Assembly (NCBI GenBank): GCA_044227605.1
Contig: JBGAWJ010000003.1
Coordinates: forward strand, 1 to 56,359
Source: JAEUKQ01 sp044227605
Lineage (GTDB): Bacteria > Pseudomonadota > Alphaproteobacteria > JAEUKQ01
DNA length: 56,359 bases
Direction of reading: 5' to 3'
In this document: piece by piece, positions 25,643 through 33,609 of the stretch
How the letters are laid out: each line of letters starts with the position of its first letter
How positions within the stretch are numbered: position 1 is the first letter of the stretch
Notes under the pieces: generated by a model
Databases searched by the model: none
Told to the model about the DNA's origin: nothing
What the model saw: only the letters and a program-made list of their open reading frames with translations
Translations under genes and position numbers: made by a program

Positions 25643-28196
25643 GATGGGCGCCTTTCTCTTCTACGGGAATTTGAGGTAGGGGGGTGGATAAACCTTGAAT
25701 CAAGGATGAAGCTGGTTTCCAGCGGTAAAGAAACAGGGCATTGGTAATCACACTCACACTGCTGAAAGCCATGGCCATCCCAGCAATCATGGGGCTTAAA
25801 AGCCCTAAGGCTGCCAAAACAATCCCAAGTATATTATAAATAAACGCCCAAAACAGGTTTTGCCATATTTTTCGTTGGGTTAATAAGGCCAGCTTCAAAA
25901 TATCCGCCACCAAAACGGGATTACGGTTCAGCAGGGTAATATCCGCTGTGTTCATGGCCACATCACTGCCTCCCGAGATAGCAATACTTAAATCCGCCTT
26001 GGCCAAAGCTGGTGCATCATTAACCCCATCCCCCACCATCGCGACGGCCCCATATTGTTGCCGCATTTCTTGTAAAAATGCAGCTTTTTCTTCCGGTAAA
26101 ACACGACCCTTAGCAATCGATATACCAAGTTTTTTAGCTGTTAAGGCGACAATGGACGGGTTGTCGCCACTGATCAAGGCCGTTATAATGCCTTGTGTTT
26201 GTAAATTTTTGATGGCTTGGGCGGCGGTAGGCCGCAATTGGTCTTGGAATGCCATAAAGCCGATGATTTTATTTTGTGGCAATAGTTGCCCTAACCAAGA
26301 AATGGTGTGGCCTTGTTGCTCAAGGGCAAGCGCCTCCGCTTTTAATGGGCCTGTATCTAAGCCATATTCGGATAACAGTTGTTCAGTTCCGAGAACAAAT
26401 TGCGATGGGCCAAAATTCGCAAGCAATCCTTTACCAATTTTTTGCTCAACCACTGGATCATGTCCAGATAAGGGCGGTAGGGGATTGTTTTTGACCCAAG
26501 TCATGACCGCTTGCGCCAAGGGATGGGTGCTGTTTTTTTGGATCTGATAAACAATATCCATCATAGTTGGAAGAGTTGCAGCCGCAGTGGGGGTGATTTG
26601 GGTGATGGAGGGCGATCCCTCGGTCAGGGTTCCGGTTTTATCAAAAATCACCACCTTGATCTTTTTGGCTTGTTCCAGGCTGTGGGCATTTTTGACCAAG
26701 ATGCCATATTTAGCGCCAATCCCTAAACCTGCGGTAAGGGCGGTTGGCGTTGCCAACCCCAAGGCACATGGGCAAGCAATCACCAACACGGCAATGGCAT
26801 GCAAAATTGCTAATCCAGCATCTTGCCCAAAAATGTACCATCCTAAAAAAGTTAGGAAGGCAATCACCAGGACGATTGGCACAAAAATGGCGCTGATCTT
26901 ATCAACCAGCCGTTGAATAGGTGGTTTTTCCATTTGTGCCTGCTGCACATAATGGATCATCCGCGATAAAAAGCCGCTATTTTTACTGGCTGAAACCTCA
27001 AGTTCGATTAACTCACCCATATTGGTTGAGCCACCAATGAGTAGATCGCCCGCTTTTTTCACAACCGGCAGGCTTTCACCGGTGATAGAAGATTCATCAA
27101 TCGTGGTTTCGCCCTTGATCAATACCCCGTCGGCGGGAATGCGCTCAAATGCCCGTACCACAATTTTGTCTTGGGGCTGCAAATCGTCGGGTGATATTTC
27201 AATCAATTGGCCGTCCAGGAACTGATAAGCGCGCTGTGGCCATAGGTTCATTAAGGCATGGACAGAGCGGTTGGTTTGCCGCAACGCCTGTTGCTCAAAC
27301 CTTTTTCCTAATAAGACCAGGGCAATCACCACCGCTGAACTTTCGAAATAAGAACCCATCGTCGATAAAGAAGGGGTGAAAAATAACACTAAACTTAAAA
27401 CATAAGCCGCGGTTGTGCCAATGGTTACCAATGTATCCATCGTGCTATGCCCCGCCCGCAACGCCCGCCAACTGTCCCGGTAAAAGGGATAACCACCAAA
27501 GAACTGCACCAAACTGGCAAGTGACAATTGCACCCAAAGGGGCAGGTGAATATGGATGCCCCATAATTCCGCTACCATGGGGATGATCAGGATCAAAGCA
27601 CTTCCTAACGATAAAAACAGTCGCCAATCTGGAATGCCCCAAAACAATAGCTTGGGGGGATTTTTTCCTAATTCTTCAGGTTTGTTAAGCATCTCCATGT
27701 GCTGCTGATGCGGGGAGGGGGAGCCGTGTCCGCGGGAATCGGCGGTTCTGGGGGCGATGGGCGATTCGGGGGCGATGGATTGCGGCGGGTAACCTATTTT
27801 CTCAAGGGCTTTTGCCAATGTTGTGGGTGAAACTAGTCGCGGGATATAGGTTATATGTAATTGATGGGTAGCAAGATTAGCGGTGGCATCAATCACCCCT
27901 GGGGTTTGACCCAGGGTTTGCTCGATTTGCTGGGTGCCCCTAGCACTATTGATATTCGCCATATGCCAATCAAGATGCGATTGGGGGACCCGGTAACCTG
28001 CTTTGTTCACCGCCTCTACGAGCGGTTTAAGGGCCACGGCCTTACTGGCCTTGATGAAAGCCTGTTGGTTACTTAAATGAACAGCCACATCCCCAACCGC
28101 GGCTACTTTTTTCAAGGCGTTTTCTACCCGACTGACACAGGAACCACAGGTCATGCCTTCTATCGGTAAAATAATATCATGGGTTGGATTAGGCAT
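25635..28196 (-). CDS. copA: Copper(I)-exporting P1B-type ATPase CopA
   Basis: CopA pumps Cu(I) out of the cytoplasm. From the ATG at 28196 (853 residues; AAAGGG seven bases upstream) the order is: HMA domain with GMTCGSC (C17, C20), a second HMA-like domain, a His/Met-rich linker (HGSPSPHQQHMEM), membrane spans, the CPC site IACPCALGLATP (about 473), DKTGTLTEG (about 520), the HP loop STHPLAQ and MVGDGVNDAPAL (about 722). The second HMA domain reads MANINSARGTQQIE where the CxxC should be, so both its cysteines are gone and it should not bind copper. Upstream, a CueR-type promoter at 28250-28280 points into this gene; cueR follows. Confidence 0.96.
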   Translation of the reverse strand: MPNPTHDIILPIEGMTCGSCVSRVENALKKVAAVGDVAVHLSNQQAFIKASKAVALKPLVEAVNKAGYRVPQSHLDWHMANINSARGTQQIEQTLGQTPGVIDATANLATHQLHITYIPRLVSPTTLAKALEKIGYPPQSIAPESPIAPRTADSRGHGSPSPHQQHMEMLNKPEELGKNPPKLLFWGIPDWRLFLSLGSALILIIPMVAELWGIHIHLPLWVQLSLASLVQFFGGYPFYRDSWRALRAGHSTMDTLVTIGTTAAYVLSLVLFFTPSLSTMGSYFESSAVVIALVLLGKRFEQQALRQTNRSVHALMNLWPQRAYQFLDGQLIEISPDDLQPQDKIVVRAFERIPADGVLIKGETTIDESSITGESLPVVKKAGDLLIGGSTNMGELIELEVSASKNSGFLSRMIHYVQQAQMEKPPIQRLVDKISAIFVPIVLVIAFLTFLGWYIFGQDAGLAILHAIAVLVIACPCALGLATPTALTAGLGIGAKYGILVKNAHSLEQAKKIKVVIFDKTGTLTEGSPSITQITPTAAATLPTMMDIVYQIQKNSTHPLAQAVMTWVKNNPLPPLSGHDPVVEQKIGKGLLANFGPSQFVLGTEQLLSEYGLDTGPLKAEALALEQQGHTISWLGQLLPQNKIIGFMAFQDQLRPTAAQAIKNLQTQGIITALISGDNPSIVALTAKKLGISIAKGRVLPEEKAAFLQEMRQQYGAVAMVGDGVNDAPALAKADLSIAISGGSDVAMNTADITLLNRNPVLVADILKLALLTQRKIWQNLFWAFIYNILGIVLAALGLLSPMIAGMAMAFSSVSVITNALFLYRWKPASSLIQGLSTPLPQIPVEEKGAHHV

Positions 28197-28249
28197 TTTA
28201 AAACCCTTTATCAATAAAGGAAAAATATAGTGATAGGTGCTTTATCCTC

Positions 28250-28280
28250 TAAATAAGCTTTCCCCATAGAGGAAGGTCAA
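28250..28280 (-). promoter_or_regulatory. CueR-type promoter/operator for copA-cueR
   Basis: On the minus strand TTGACC (28275-28280) and TATTTA (28250-28255) are separated by exactly 19 bases, the overlong spacer that MerR-family regulators need. The spacer holds an imperfect dyad, ACCTTCC(tctat)GGGGAAAGCT, close to the ACCTTCC..GGAAGGT copA operator of enterobacteria. Transcription would start about 50 bases before the copA ATG. Confidence 0.82.
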
Positions 28281-28366
28281 GGATATTCCGCACAAAAAAT
28301 AAATTTTTTGCTACCAAACCCTGATTACCCCAAGTTTCGCTATCAGGGGGCCGTAAATATTTGCTA

Positions 28367-28397
28367 TTGACCTTGCCATGAGGGGAGGTTGTACAAT
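28367..28397 (+). promoter_or_regulatory. CueR-type promoter/operator for copZ-multicopper oxidase
   Basis: TTGACC (28367-28372) and TACAAT (28392-28397) are again exactly 19 bases apart on the plus strand. The dyad is ACCTTGCC(atgag)GGGAGGTT. It lies about 64 bases before the copZ ATG. Together with the copy on the other strand it suggests one regulator switching both arms of the copper island. Confidence 0.82.
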
Positions 28398-28460
28398 CTG
28401 GTTTTAACATTATAAGTCTTACAGACAAGTACCATCATTTAACGTAAGGGATAAATAATC

Positions 28461-28664
28461 ATGATCACACTTAAAATACCCACTATCCATTGCGGGTCCT
28501 GCGCCAATGTCATCCGTCAAATTATCCAGCAGCATCAGCCGGATGCTTCGGTCACGGTTGACGTGCGAAAGCAGACCGCAACCATCAGCACCTTGGCTAA
28601 ACAATTACCACCGACCTTGCTTCCGGCCTTAAAACAAGCGGGGTATGAGGCGAAAGTTACTTAA
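28461..28664 (+). CDS. copZ: CopZ-like heavy-metal-associated (HMA) copper chaperone
   Basis: The 67-residue protein is a single HMA domain: IPTIHCGSCANVIRQII with the copper pair C11 and C14 (CGSC), and a C-terminal QAGYEAKV. It would carry Cu(I) in the cytosol to CopA. The MxCxxC methionine is replaced by isoleucine-histidine (IHCGSC), a common variation. The stop codon overlaps the start of the multicopper oxidase (TAATG), so they are co-translated from the CueR-type promoter. Confidence 0.88.
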   Translation: MITLKIPTIHCGSCANVIRQIIQQHQPDASVTVDVRKQTATISTLAKQLPPTLLPALKQAGYEAKVT

Positions 28665-30088
28665 TGGATGCCAATAATAGACAGGGTAAGGAAATGATGA
28701 TTACGCGGCGACAACTGATTAAGACAACGATAGCTGGTACGGTAATTAGCATTTTGCCCAGATCATTATTATGGGCAGAGGAAGCAAAGCCCATCCAGCT
28801 GAAAGCGATTAGCAAAATTATTGAAATCAACAAAAAACCCGCCAAAATCTTTACGTTGGAATCAAATATTCCTTATCCTTTCACCCTTGCGGCTCCGGGA
28901 CGTTTCTATGTGCGGTTAACCAATAAACTCGCTGATCACACCCTGATCCATTGGCACGGCTTAACCCCACCCCCTCATCTAGATGGGGTGCCGGAATTAT
29001 CCCAAGCAGCGCTCAAGCCCGGCCAGTCTTTCTTATATGATTTTCCGCTGGATGAACCGGGCACTCATTGGATGCACTCGCATTTTGGTATGCAGGAACA
29101 GAAATTGTTGGCTGCTCCCTTAATTATACAGCCGCTTCAAAGCAAACCTGCATACCGTGAAATCCTGTTGTTTTTACAGGATTTTATGTTTGCGGAAACG
29201 GAGGAAATTTATCAGAAACTGCGCGGAAAAAACGAAGGGTCGCATACCCATCATCAGGGTATGAATATGGGTGCATCGATGGCACATCTGCATGATGTGG
29301 AACCCGATGCGTTTTTGGCCAACCAACGCACCCTCGATGATCCGGAATTAGTGATGATTGAGAATGGGGAAACTATCCGTTTGCGGGTGATTAATGCTGC
29401 TGCCACCACCAATTTCTTGGTGGATTTAGGGGGCTTACATGCCTCGGTTATTGCGGTTGATGGCATGGATATAAAGCCCGTATCCCTTTCGGTTATTGAT
29501 TTAGCGATTGCTCAACGCTTAGATATTTTGGTTTCTGTTCCCAAACAGGGCGGTGTTTTTCCAATTCTTGCAAAGCGGGAAGGGGAAAAACAACAAACCG
29601 GCCTTATCCTTGCTACCAAGGGCCAGCATATTGCCAAAATTAGCAATCAAGCGAGTGCGCCAGCGCGACCTGTGGATACGGTTTTTGAGGAGCAGTTGCA
29701 GGCTTTAAAACCCCTGCCCAACAGAAAAATTGATCGGGATATAAAGGTGCTATTGGCTGAAGATCACAATTATCAATGGAGTATTTATGAGGAGGGGAAA
29801 CCTGATCAACCGATTCGAGTGAAATTGGGGCAAAGGGTGCGGATGCAAATTATTAATAAAACCAGCATGGGTCACCCTATCCATTTACATGGACACCGGT
29901 TTCAGGTAACCCAGATCAATAACCAAAATATAGCTGGGGCGGTACGGGATACGTTATGGATACCGGTAGGCGGCCGAGCCGATATTATATTTGACGCCAA
30001 TAATTTTGGCAAATGGGCATTCCATTGCCACCATCTCTATCACATGATGGCGGGAATGATGACCACGGTCGTGTATGAGGGGGCGTAA
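28664..30088 (+). CDS. Tat-exported multicopper oxidase (copper-resistance type)
   Basis: The protein would oxidise Cu(I) to Cu(II) in the periplasm. A twin-arginine signal ITRRQLIKTTIAG follows within 20 residues of the start. All four copper-ligand clusters are visible: IHWHGL (about 95-100), HWMHSHFGMQ, GHPIHLHGH (about 402-410) and FHCHHLYHMMAGM (about 452-464) with the type 1 cysteine and methionine. A Met/His-rich insert (HHQGMNMGASMAHLHD) lies in the middle, as in copper-resistance oxidases. The ATG at 28664 overlaps the copZ stop; ATGs at 28694 and 28697 beside an AAGGAA are alternatives that leave a shorter Tat leader. Confidence 0.93.
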   Translation: MDANNRQGKEMMITRRQLIKTTIAGTVISILPRSLLWAEEAKPIQLKAISKIIEINKKPAKIFTLESNIPYPFTLAAPGRFYVRLTNKLADHTLIHWHGLTPPPHLDGVPELSQAALKPGQSFLYDFPLDEPGTHWMHSHFGMQEQKLLAAPLIIQPLQSKPAYREILLFLQDFMFAETEEIYQKLRGKNEGSHTHHQGMNMGASMAHLHDVEPDAFLANQRTLDDPELVMIENGETIRLRVINAAATTNFLVDLGGLHASVIAVDGMDIKPVSLSVIDLAIAQRLDILVSVPKQGGVFPILAKREGEKQQTGLILATKGQHIAKISNQASAPARPVDTVFEEQLQALKPLPNRKIDRDIKVLLAEDHNYQWSIYEEGKPDQPIRVKLGQRVRMQIINKTSMGHPIHLHGHRFQVTQINNQNIAGAVRDTLWIPVGGRADIIFDANNFGKWAFHCHHLYHMMAGMMTTVVYEGA

Positions 30089-30170
30089 GGCTGTTGTGAC
30101 GCGTGTCTGCAAAATCCCCAGGGTTTTATTTTTCTGGTACGCTTAGCATTTTATTTGTACTATCCTTTTG

Positions 30171-30377
30171 ATGGGGATCCACCTGTTTTTAGAGACGCCC
30201 GCCGATCAATTTAAGGTCTGGGCTTATAATTTTAGTGACTCGCCCAACGCAATAGAGCACCCAAATTTACTGGATGCAGCATCCCCGACCATGGGGGTAA
30301 TTTCAGTCATTTTGGCGATGACGCTGAATGTTGGCGTGGCTTTTTTACCATTAGTTTTTTGGAAGGCAAAAACATAG
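30171..30377 (+). CDS. Possible small single-span membrane protein
   Basis: A 68-codon frame downstream of the multicopper oxidase encodes a polar N-terminal half (ETPADQFKVWAYNFSDSPN) and one hydrophobic span (GVISVILAMTLNVGVAFLPL, about residues 43-62) ending in WKAKT. I recognise no family, and no good ribosome site precedes the ATG. It may be real or a chance frame; the ordered amino-acid composition is the main argument for it. Confidence 0.35.
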   Translation: MGIHLFLETPADQFKVWAYNFSDSPNAIEHPNLLDAASPTMGVISVILAMTLNVGVAFLPLVFWKAKT

Positions 30378-30542
30378 ACGTATTGTTTCTCCAAAATTCG
30401 AGTTAGATATTCTTGCAAAAAAGGACGGGTCATTATTGACGAAATTTGGCTATGGCAATATATGGCAAAGGTTAGTTGCCTAGCCATCCTCATCGCCTAT
30501 GACTCTGAGAAATGTAGAACAGGCAGTTTCTATGCTGAAAAC

Positions 30543-30632
30543 TGGCGGACGGGGGGAGATTTGAACTCCCGATACCCTTACGAGTATGCCGCATTTCGAG
30601 TGCGGTGCATTCAGCCGCTCTGCCACCCGTCC
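30543..30632 (-). tRNA. tRNA-Ser (anticodon CGA)
   Basis: A 90-base type II cloverleaf with encoded CCA on the minus strand. The acceptor stem GGACGGG pairs with CCCGTCC, and the discriminator base is G as in serine tRNAs. The anticodon arm is CCGCA-CTCGAAA-TGCGG, anticodon CGA, reading UCG. The long variable arm (CATACTCGTAAGGGTATC) is complete. Confidence 0.96.
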
Positions 30633-30850
30633 ACCCCCGCATCATGCCAGCTTGAACTTCAGAAATAAAGATAAAAAATCAGCCCTGCCGCCCTAATGAT
30701 TTTTTAGTGACTTTTTATGGTAGGGGATCATTGGCCATCAATCTATAATGATTAAAATCCTTCACTAACCTTAAAAAATTTGATATACTGAAAGATTGGA
30801 AAAAATAAAGTTTCCTAAAGTAAGTGGGGAAAAAGAATGGAGAGAACAAT

Positions 30851-31093
30851 ATGTCAAAAAAGAATAATGGTTTTTTCCGAACAATGGCCAAATATTATTA
30901 TCTGTATGTCATCATTAAAAAGTTCCGGGAAATTTTAAAAAACCGGGAATGCAAGGCCGATAAAAACCAAGAAAATCCAATAAGCTTGAAGGAAAAAATA
31001 CGAATTATTTATATAGCGGCGGGCATTATTTTAATTGTTGTTAAATTGTTGTGTTCTGACAAAACCGGCCACAATCAACCAGCAAACCAATAA
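30851..31093 (+). CDS. Small basic membrane protein, unknown
   Basis: The 80-residue product starts at the ATG at 30851, which has GGAGAG about eight bases upstream; an upstream reading from 30824 adds nine residues without a site. It is lysine- and asparagine-rich at the N-terminus, with aromatic MAKYYYLYVIIKKF, then a charged middle (KNRECKADKNQE), then one strong span (IIYIAAGIILIVVKLL, about 53-68). No family recognised. It is the first of a run of three short genes on the same strand. Confidence 0.6.
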   Translation: MSKKNNGFFRTMAKYYYLYVIIKKFREILKNRECKADKNQENPISLKEKIRIIYIAAGIILIVVKLLCSDKTGHNQPANQ

Positions 31094-31113
31094 ACGATAA
31101 AAAAGGGCATATC

Positions 31114-31464
31114 ATGAAAAGTTCTAAAATCTTATCAATTTTGACTTCTGCCGTTTCAGTGGGGGTGATCGCGGCCGGTGCCTTCATGTTTTGGAAAAAG
31201 AAAAACGAAAAAGAAAAAAGCAATTTAAAGCACCCCTCTGCGGATAGCAAAACGACCGATCATGGGGGACAGGATGAGGGGGCTGAAAAAGCCAAAGATC
31301 ATTCAAAGTCTTCCCCTGAAAAGGATGATAAAACAAAGGATGATAAAACAACGAATCATCCCAAAAAAAGTGAGAATGATAAAAAATCTCCCCCTCACGC
31401 CTCACATCATGAGGAAAAAGAAGAGAAGAGGGCCAACCACGGAAAAACAGCAAAAAAGGGATAA
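31114..31464 (+). CDS. Membrane-anchored protein with long charged tail, unknown
   Basis: The 116-residue protein has one N-terminal span (ILTSAVSVGVIAAGAFMFW, about residues 9-27). A tail of nearly 90 residues follows, made almost only of Lys, Asp, Glu, Ser, His and Asn (KDDKTKDDKTTNHPKKSEND). AAAGGG lies seven bases before the ATG, 20 bases after the previous gene, so they form an operon. The tail is expected to be disordered; it contains a direct repeat (KDDKT twice) and a histidine/glutamate-rich part (HASHHEEKEEKR). No family recognised. Confidence 0.65.
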   Translation: MKSSKILSILTSAVSVGVIAAGAFMFWKKKNEKEKSNLKHPSADSKTTDHGGQDEGAEKAKDHSKSSPEKDDKTKDDKTTNHPKKSENDKKSPPHASHHEEKEEKRANHGKTAKKG

Positions 31465-31655
31465 GCCTGGATTTTGGCGGAGGGGGAAGGTGGCAGGTCA
31501 ATTTTGGCACGTTATGTAGTAAATTTTCATAAGGTGGGGTGATTGGAACATTTGGTTCTGCCATTCTTCGTTAGCCAGGGTTTTTCCTTATTTATCTTTT
31601 TGTTGCTACCCATTCAAAGCAGAATGTGTTTACAAGCAATGCAAGGGATGGATCA

Positions 31656-31874
31656 ATGAAAAACAAAAGTAATTTTATTGGCACCTTAGTTGCGCTGCTG
31701 CTGGTAGTGCTTTTGGTCATTGTTGTGGTTCTTTTATTGGGAGGGGCTTTTTTAGTCTATCAACAAATCAATAAAATGTTTGGGCGATTGAAAAGACAAT
31801 TTTTTTTCATCACCCTTTCTTTTATCATCTTACTGGCTGCTTTTATTGTCCTTATCCAGCAATTAACTGCTTAA
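31656..31874 (+). CDS. Small two-span membrane protein, unknown
   Basis: Starting at the ATG at 31656, the 72-residue product has two hydrophobic spans: IGTLVALLLVVLLVIVVVLL (about 8-27) and FFFITLSFIILLAAFIVLIQ (about 49-68), joined by a basic loop (NKMFGRLKRQ). The longer reading from 31626 adds ten polar residues and has no ribosome site. No family recognised. Forty bases of its coding sequence are repeated exactly 1.1 kb downstream (32764), showing that this gene was part of a duplicated segment. Confidence 0.6.
   Translation: MKNKSNFIGTLVALLLVVLLVIVVVLLLGGAFLVYQQINKMFGRLKRQFFFITLSFIILLAAFIVLIQQLTA
31665..31704 (+). repeat. 40-bp exact direct repeat, copy 1 (inside the two-span membrane gene)
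   Basis: AAAAGTAATTTTATTGGCAC and the 20 bases after it are identical at 32764-32803. This copy encodes the start of the two-span membrane protein (KSNFIGTLVALLL). Confidence 0.95.
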
Positions 31875-32079
31875 AACCCCCATTTTTTTAAACCAAATAG
31901 AAGAAAATTTTATAAGCATTGTGGATTATCTTCATTATGTTCCCGGCCTTAGCTGAGGTTAAAATTTCTACGACAGATTGTGGATCCAAAATTATTAATT
32001 GGATTTTTTTAAAAAAATAGCTACAATATGTCCGGGAACTTATCAAAATATCATTTTATGTTTATTCAAAAGAGGAACG

Positions 32080-32466
32080 ATGAAAGTGATGAAACTATCG
32101 AATGCTTTAACGGCAATGTCACTTATTTTATTAATCACTCAAACCATGCAACAACCTGCTTTTGCTGGGTCTAATCTAGGTAATGGGACACATCCAGGTT
32201 CTGGCACTACCACAGGCTCTGGTACTACGGGTCTTAACACTCCTGAAGGAAATGAGAGCAATCCTGCTGGTTCCTATAGTGGTGGTAACCCCTATGTTGC
32301 TTATGGTGCGCAGCCAGGTACTCCCTATGGTAGCTATGCTACTTACACTTTTCCAGGCAGTCAGCCGTTCAATGTTCAGTTAGGCTATCAAAGCCTGGTT
32401 CTGATGGATTACTGCGTAACGGCAGGTGCAGAAGGGGATAATAGTTGCTTACTGAAAGCTAATTAA
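32080..32466 (+). CDS. Exported Gly/Ser/Thr-rich protein, paralogue A
   Basis: The 128-residue protein starts at ATG 32080 (GAGGAA just upstream; the in-frame ATG at 32089 is equally plausible). It has a signal peptide ending TMQQPAFA|G, a low-complexity middle (PGSGTTTGSGTTG, GNPYVAYGAQPGTPYGSYATY) and a C-terminal block FNVQLGYQSLVLMDYC with a second cysteine ten residues on. The gene at 32967 shares the signal peptide and C-terminal block while the middle has diverged, so they are paralogues. The paired cysteines would form a disulfide after export. No known family. A terminator follows. Confidence 0.75.
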   Translation: MKVMKLSNALTAMSLILLITQTMQQPAFAGSNLGNGTHPGSGTTTGSGTTGLNTPEGNESNPAGSYSGGNPYVAYGAQPGTPYGSYATYTFPGSQPFNVQLGYQSLVLMDYCVTAGAEGDNSCLLKAN

Positions 32467-32525
32467 GCTTTGGCTAGTAACTAACCCTTAGCTAACTGTT
32501 TCTCATGTTAGCATCTTTATCTATA

Positions 32526-32558
32526 GAACAGCCAGGGTTATCCTTGGCTGTTCTTTTA
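32526..32558 (+). terminator. Rho-independent terminator of paralogue A
   Basis: The stem GAACAGCCAGGG pairs with CCTTGGCTGTTC around a three- to four-base loop and is followed by TTTTATT. It lies 60 bases past the stop. The same AATCC/TATCC-TTGGCTGTT arm recurs after paralogue B, so it is part of the duplication. Confidence 0.88.
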
Positions 32559-32763
32559 TTGACCAATTGATCCATCTTCTTCCCCATAAGAAAACAACCA
32601 CAACCCAAACTTCAACACTTGGCTGCTGTGGTTTTTGTAAGGCGACTGGCAGAGGGGGGCTATTTTAGATGCTTCTTCCCTTTTGTCCTGAAATACCATC
32701 ATTGGATGATAAAAAATCTAGGTGAAATAGGGTTTTTCAAAGGCAAATAAATGACGCAGTAGA

Positions 32764-32803
32764 AAAAGTAATTTTATTGGCACCTTAGTTGCGCTGCTGC
32801 TGG
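32764..32803 (+). repeat. 40-bp exact direct repeat, copy 2 (gene remnant)
   Basis: Identical to 31665-31704. It has no intact reading frame around it and lies upstream of paralogue B, in the same relative order as copy 1 lies upstream of paralogue A. Confidence 0.95.
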
Positions 32804-32966
32804 CAGCTTCTTTTTATAACTCTAGGGCATTGGCGGGTTTCATAAAGTTTCATGAGTTTTTATAATAATCCTTATAAGAAACTATAGTCAGTCAAACCAC
32901 AGAAAATAGCCGTTATTTGTGAAAAGCTGCTGGAACTTTAAACCTTAATATTTTTCCAGGAGAAGA

Positions 32967-33335
32967 ATGATGAAACTATCGAATGCTTTAACGGCAATAT
33001 CTTGTATCTTGCTGCTAAGCCAAACCATGCAACAACCTGCTTTGGCGGGTTATAATGACGATCCGCAAGGTCCGACCGATCCGCAGGAACCCAACAATCC
33101 GGCACCAGATTCAGGAAAGGTAGGCCCGGTTAACCCATCTTTTGATCCCGTAGGTAGTGGGGATAAGAGTCCAGGCGAGCAATGGGGGCGCAATAGTAAT
33201 GGTAGCGATATGCCATTCGACCTGCAGTTGGGATATCAAGGATTGGTTTTGTTGGATTCATGTACAGGTGAAGGTGTGATCACAAATAATATTTGTGGGA
33301 TACAGCCAGATGTGGCTTCACTGCCCACAGAATAA
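32967..33335 (+). CDS. Exported Pro/Asn/Gly-rich protein, paralogue B
   Basis: The 122-residue protein has the same leader as the gene at 32080 (KLSNALTAISCILLLSQ, cleavage after PALA), a proline- and asparagine-rich middle (DPQGPTDPQEPNNP) and the block FDLQLGYQGLVLLDSC with a cysteine ten residues later. Thirty-one bases over the start (32968-32998) are identical to 32087-32117. AGGAG lies six bases before the ATG pair. The middle region is unrelated to that of paralogue A, as expected for a fast-changing or repeat-built segment. Function unknown. Confidence 0.75.
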   Translation: MMKLSNALTAISCILLLSQTMQQPALAGYNDDPQGPTDPQEPNNPAPDSGKVGPVNPSFDPVGSGDKSPGEQWGRNSNGSDMPFDLQLGYQGLVLLDSCTGEGVITNNICGIQPDVASLPTE

Positions 33336-33359
33336 AGACCTAGTTACTAGAAATGAAGG

Positions 33360-33386
33360 CAGCCAAGGCAATCCTTGGCTGTTTTT
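33360..33386 (+). terminator. Rho-independent terminator of paralogue B
   Basis: A perfect nine-base stem (CAGCCAAGG with CCTTGGCTG) around CAAT, followed by five T, 25 bases after the stop of paralogue B. Confidence 0.92.
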
Positions 33387-33609
33387 CTGATTTAAGCCTG
33401 CTCTCTAATAATGGGTCAAAAAAATTATCGCCCCCATAAGCTAGAAGAGAAATTTGTTGGTCAGAACAAAAACTGTTCAAATCAACTTCAAGGGCAATAT
33501 TTTGCCTTGAAAAAACTTTCCAGTGATAACATTTTTAAAGGTGATTCTAAGCGTGCCAAAAGCAAAGAAACTTAAACAAATAGCTAGTTTTCTACAAGCT
33601 TGAACCTTA

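Larger units (their letters stand above)
32467..32966. other. Gap between the two exported paralogues, with duplication debris
   Basis: This 500-base gap holds the terminator of paralogue A at 32526, a stretch without recognisable content, and then the second copy of the 40-bp repeat (32764-32803). The latter is a remnant of a duplicated two-span membrane gene; its flanks no longer match copy 1. The right end carries the AGGAG ribosome site of paralogue B. Confidence 0.6.

Noticed and set aside
31938..32040. GTTCCCGG/CCGGGAAC inverted pair upstream of the first exported paralogue
   Set aside because: Eight-base arms 87 bases apart are easily met by chance and no regulator or transposon end is suggested.
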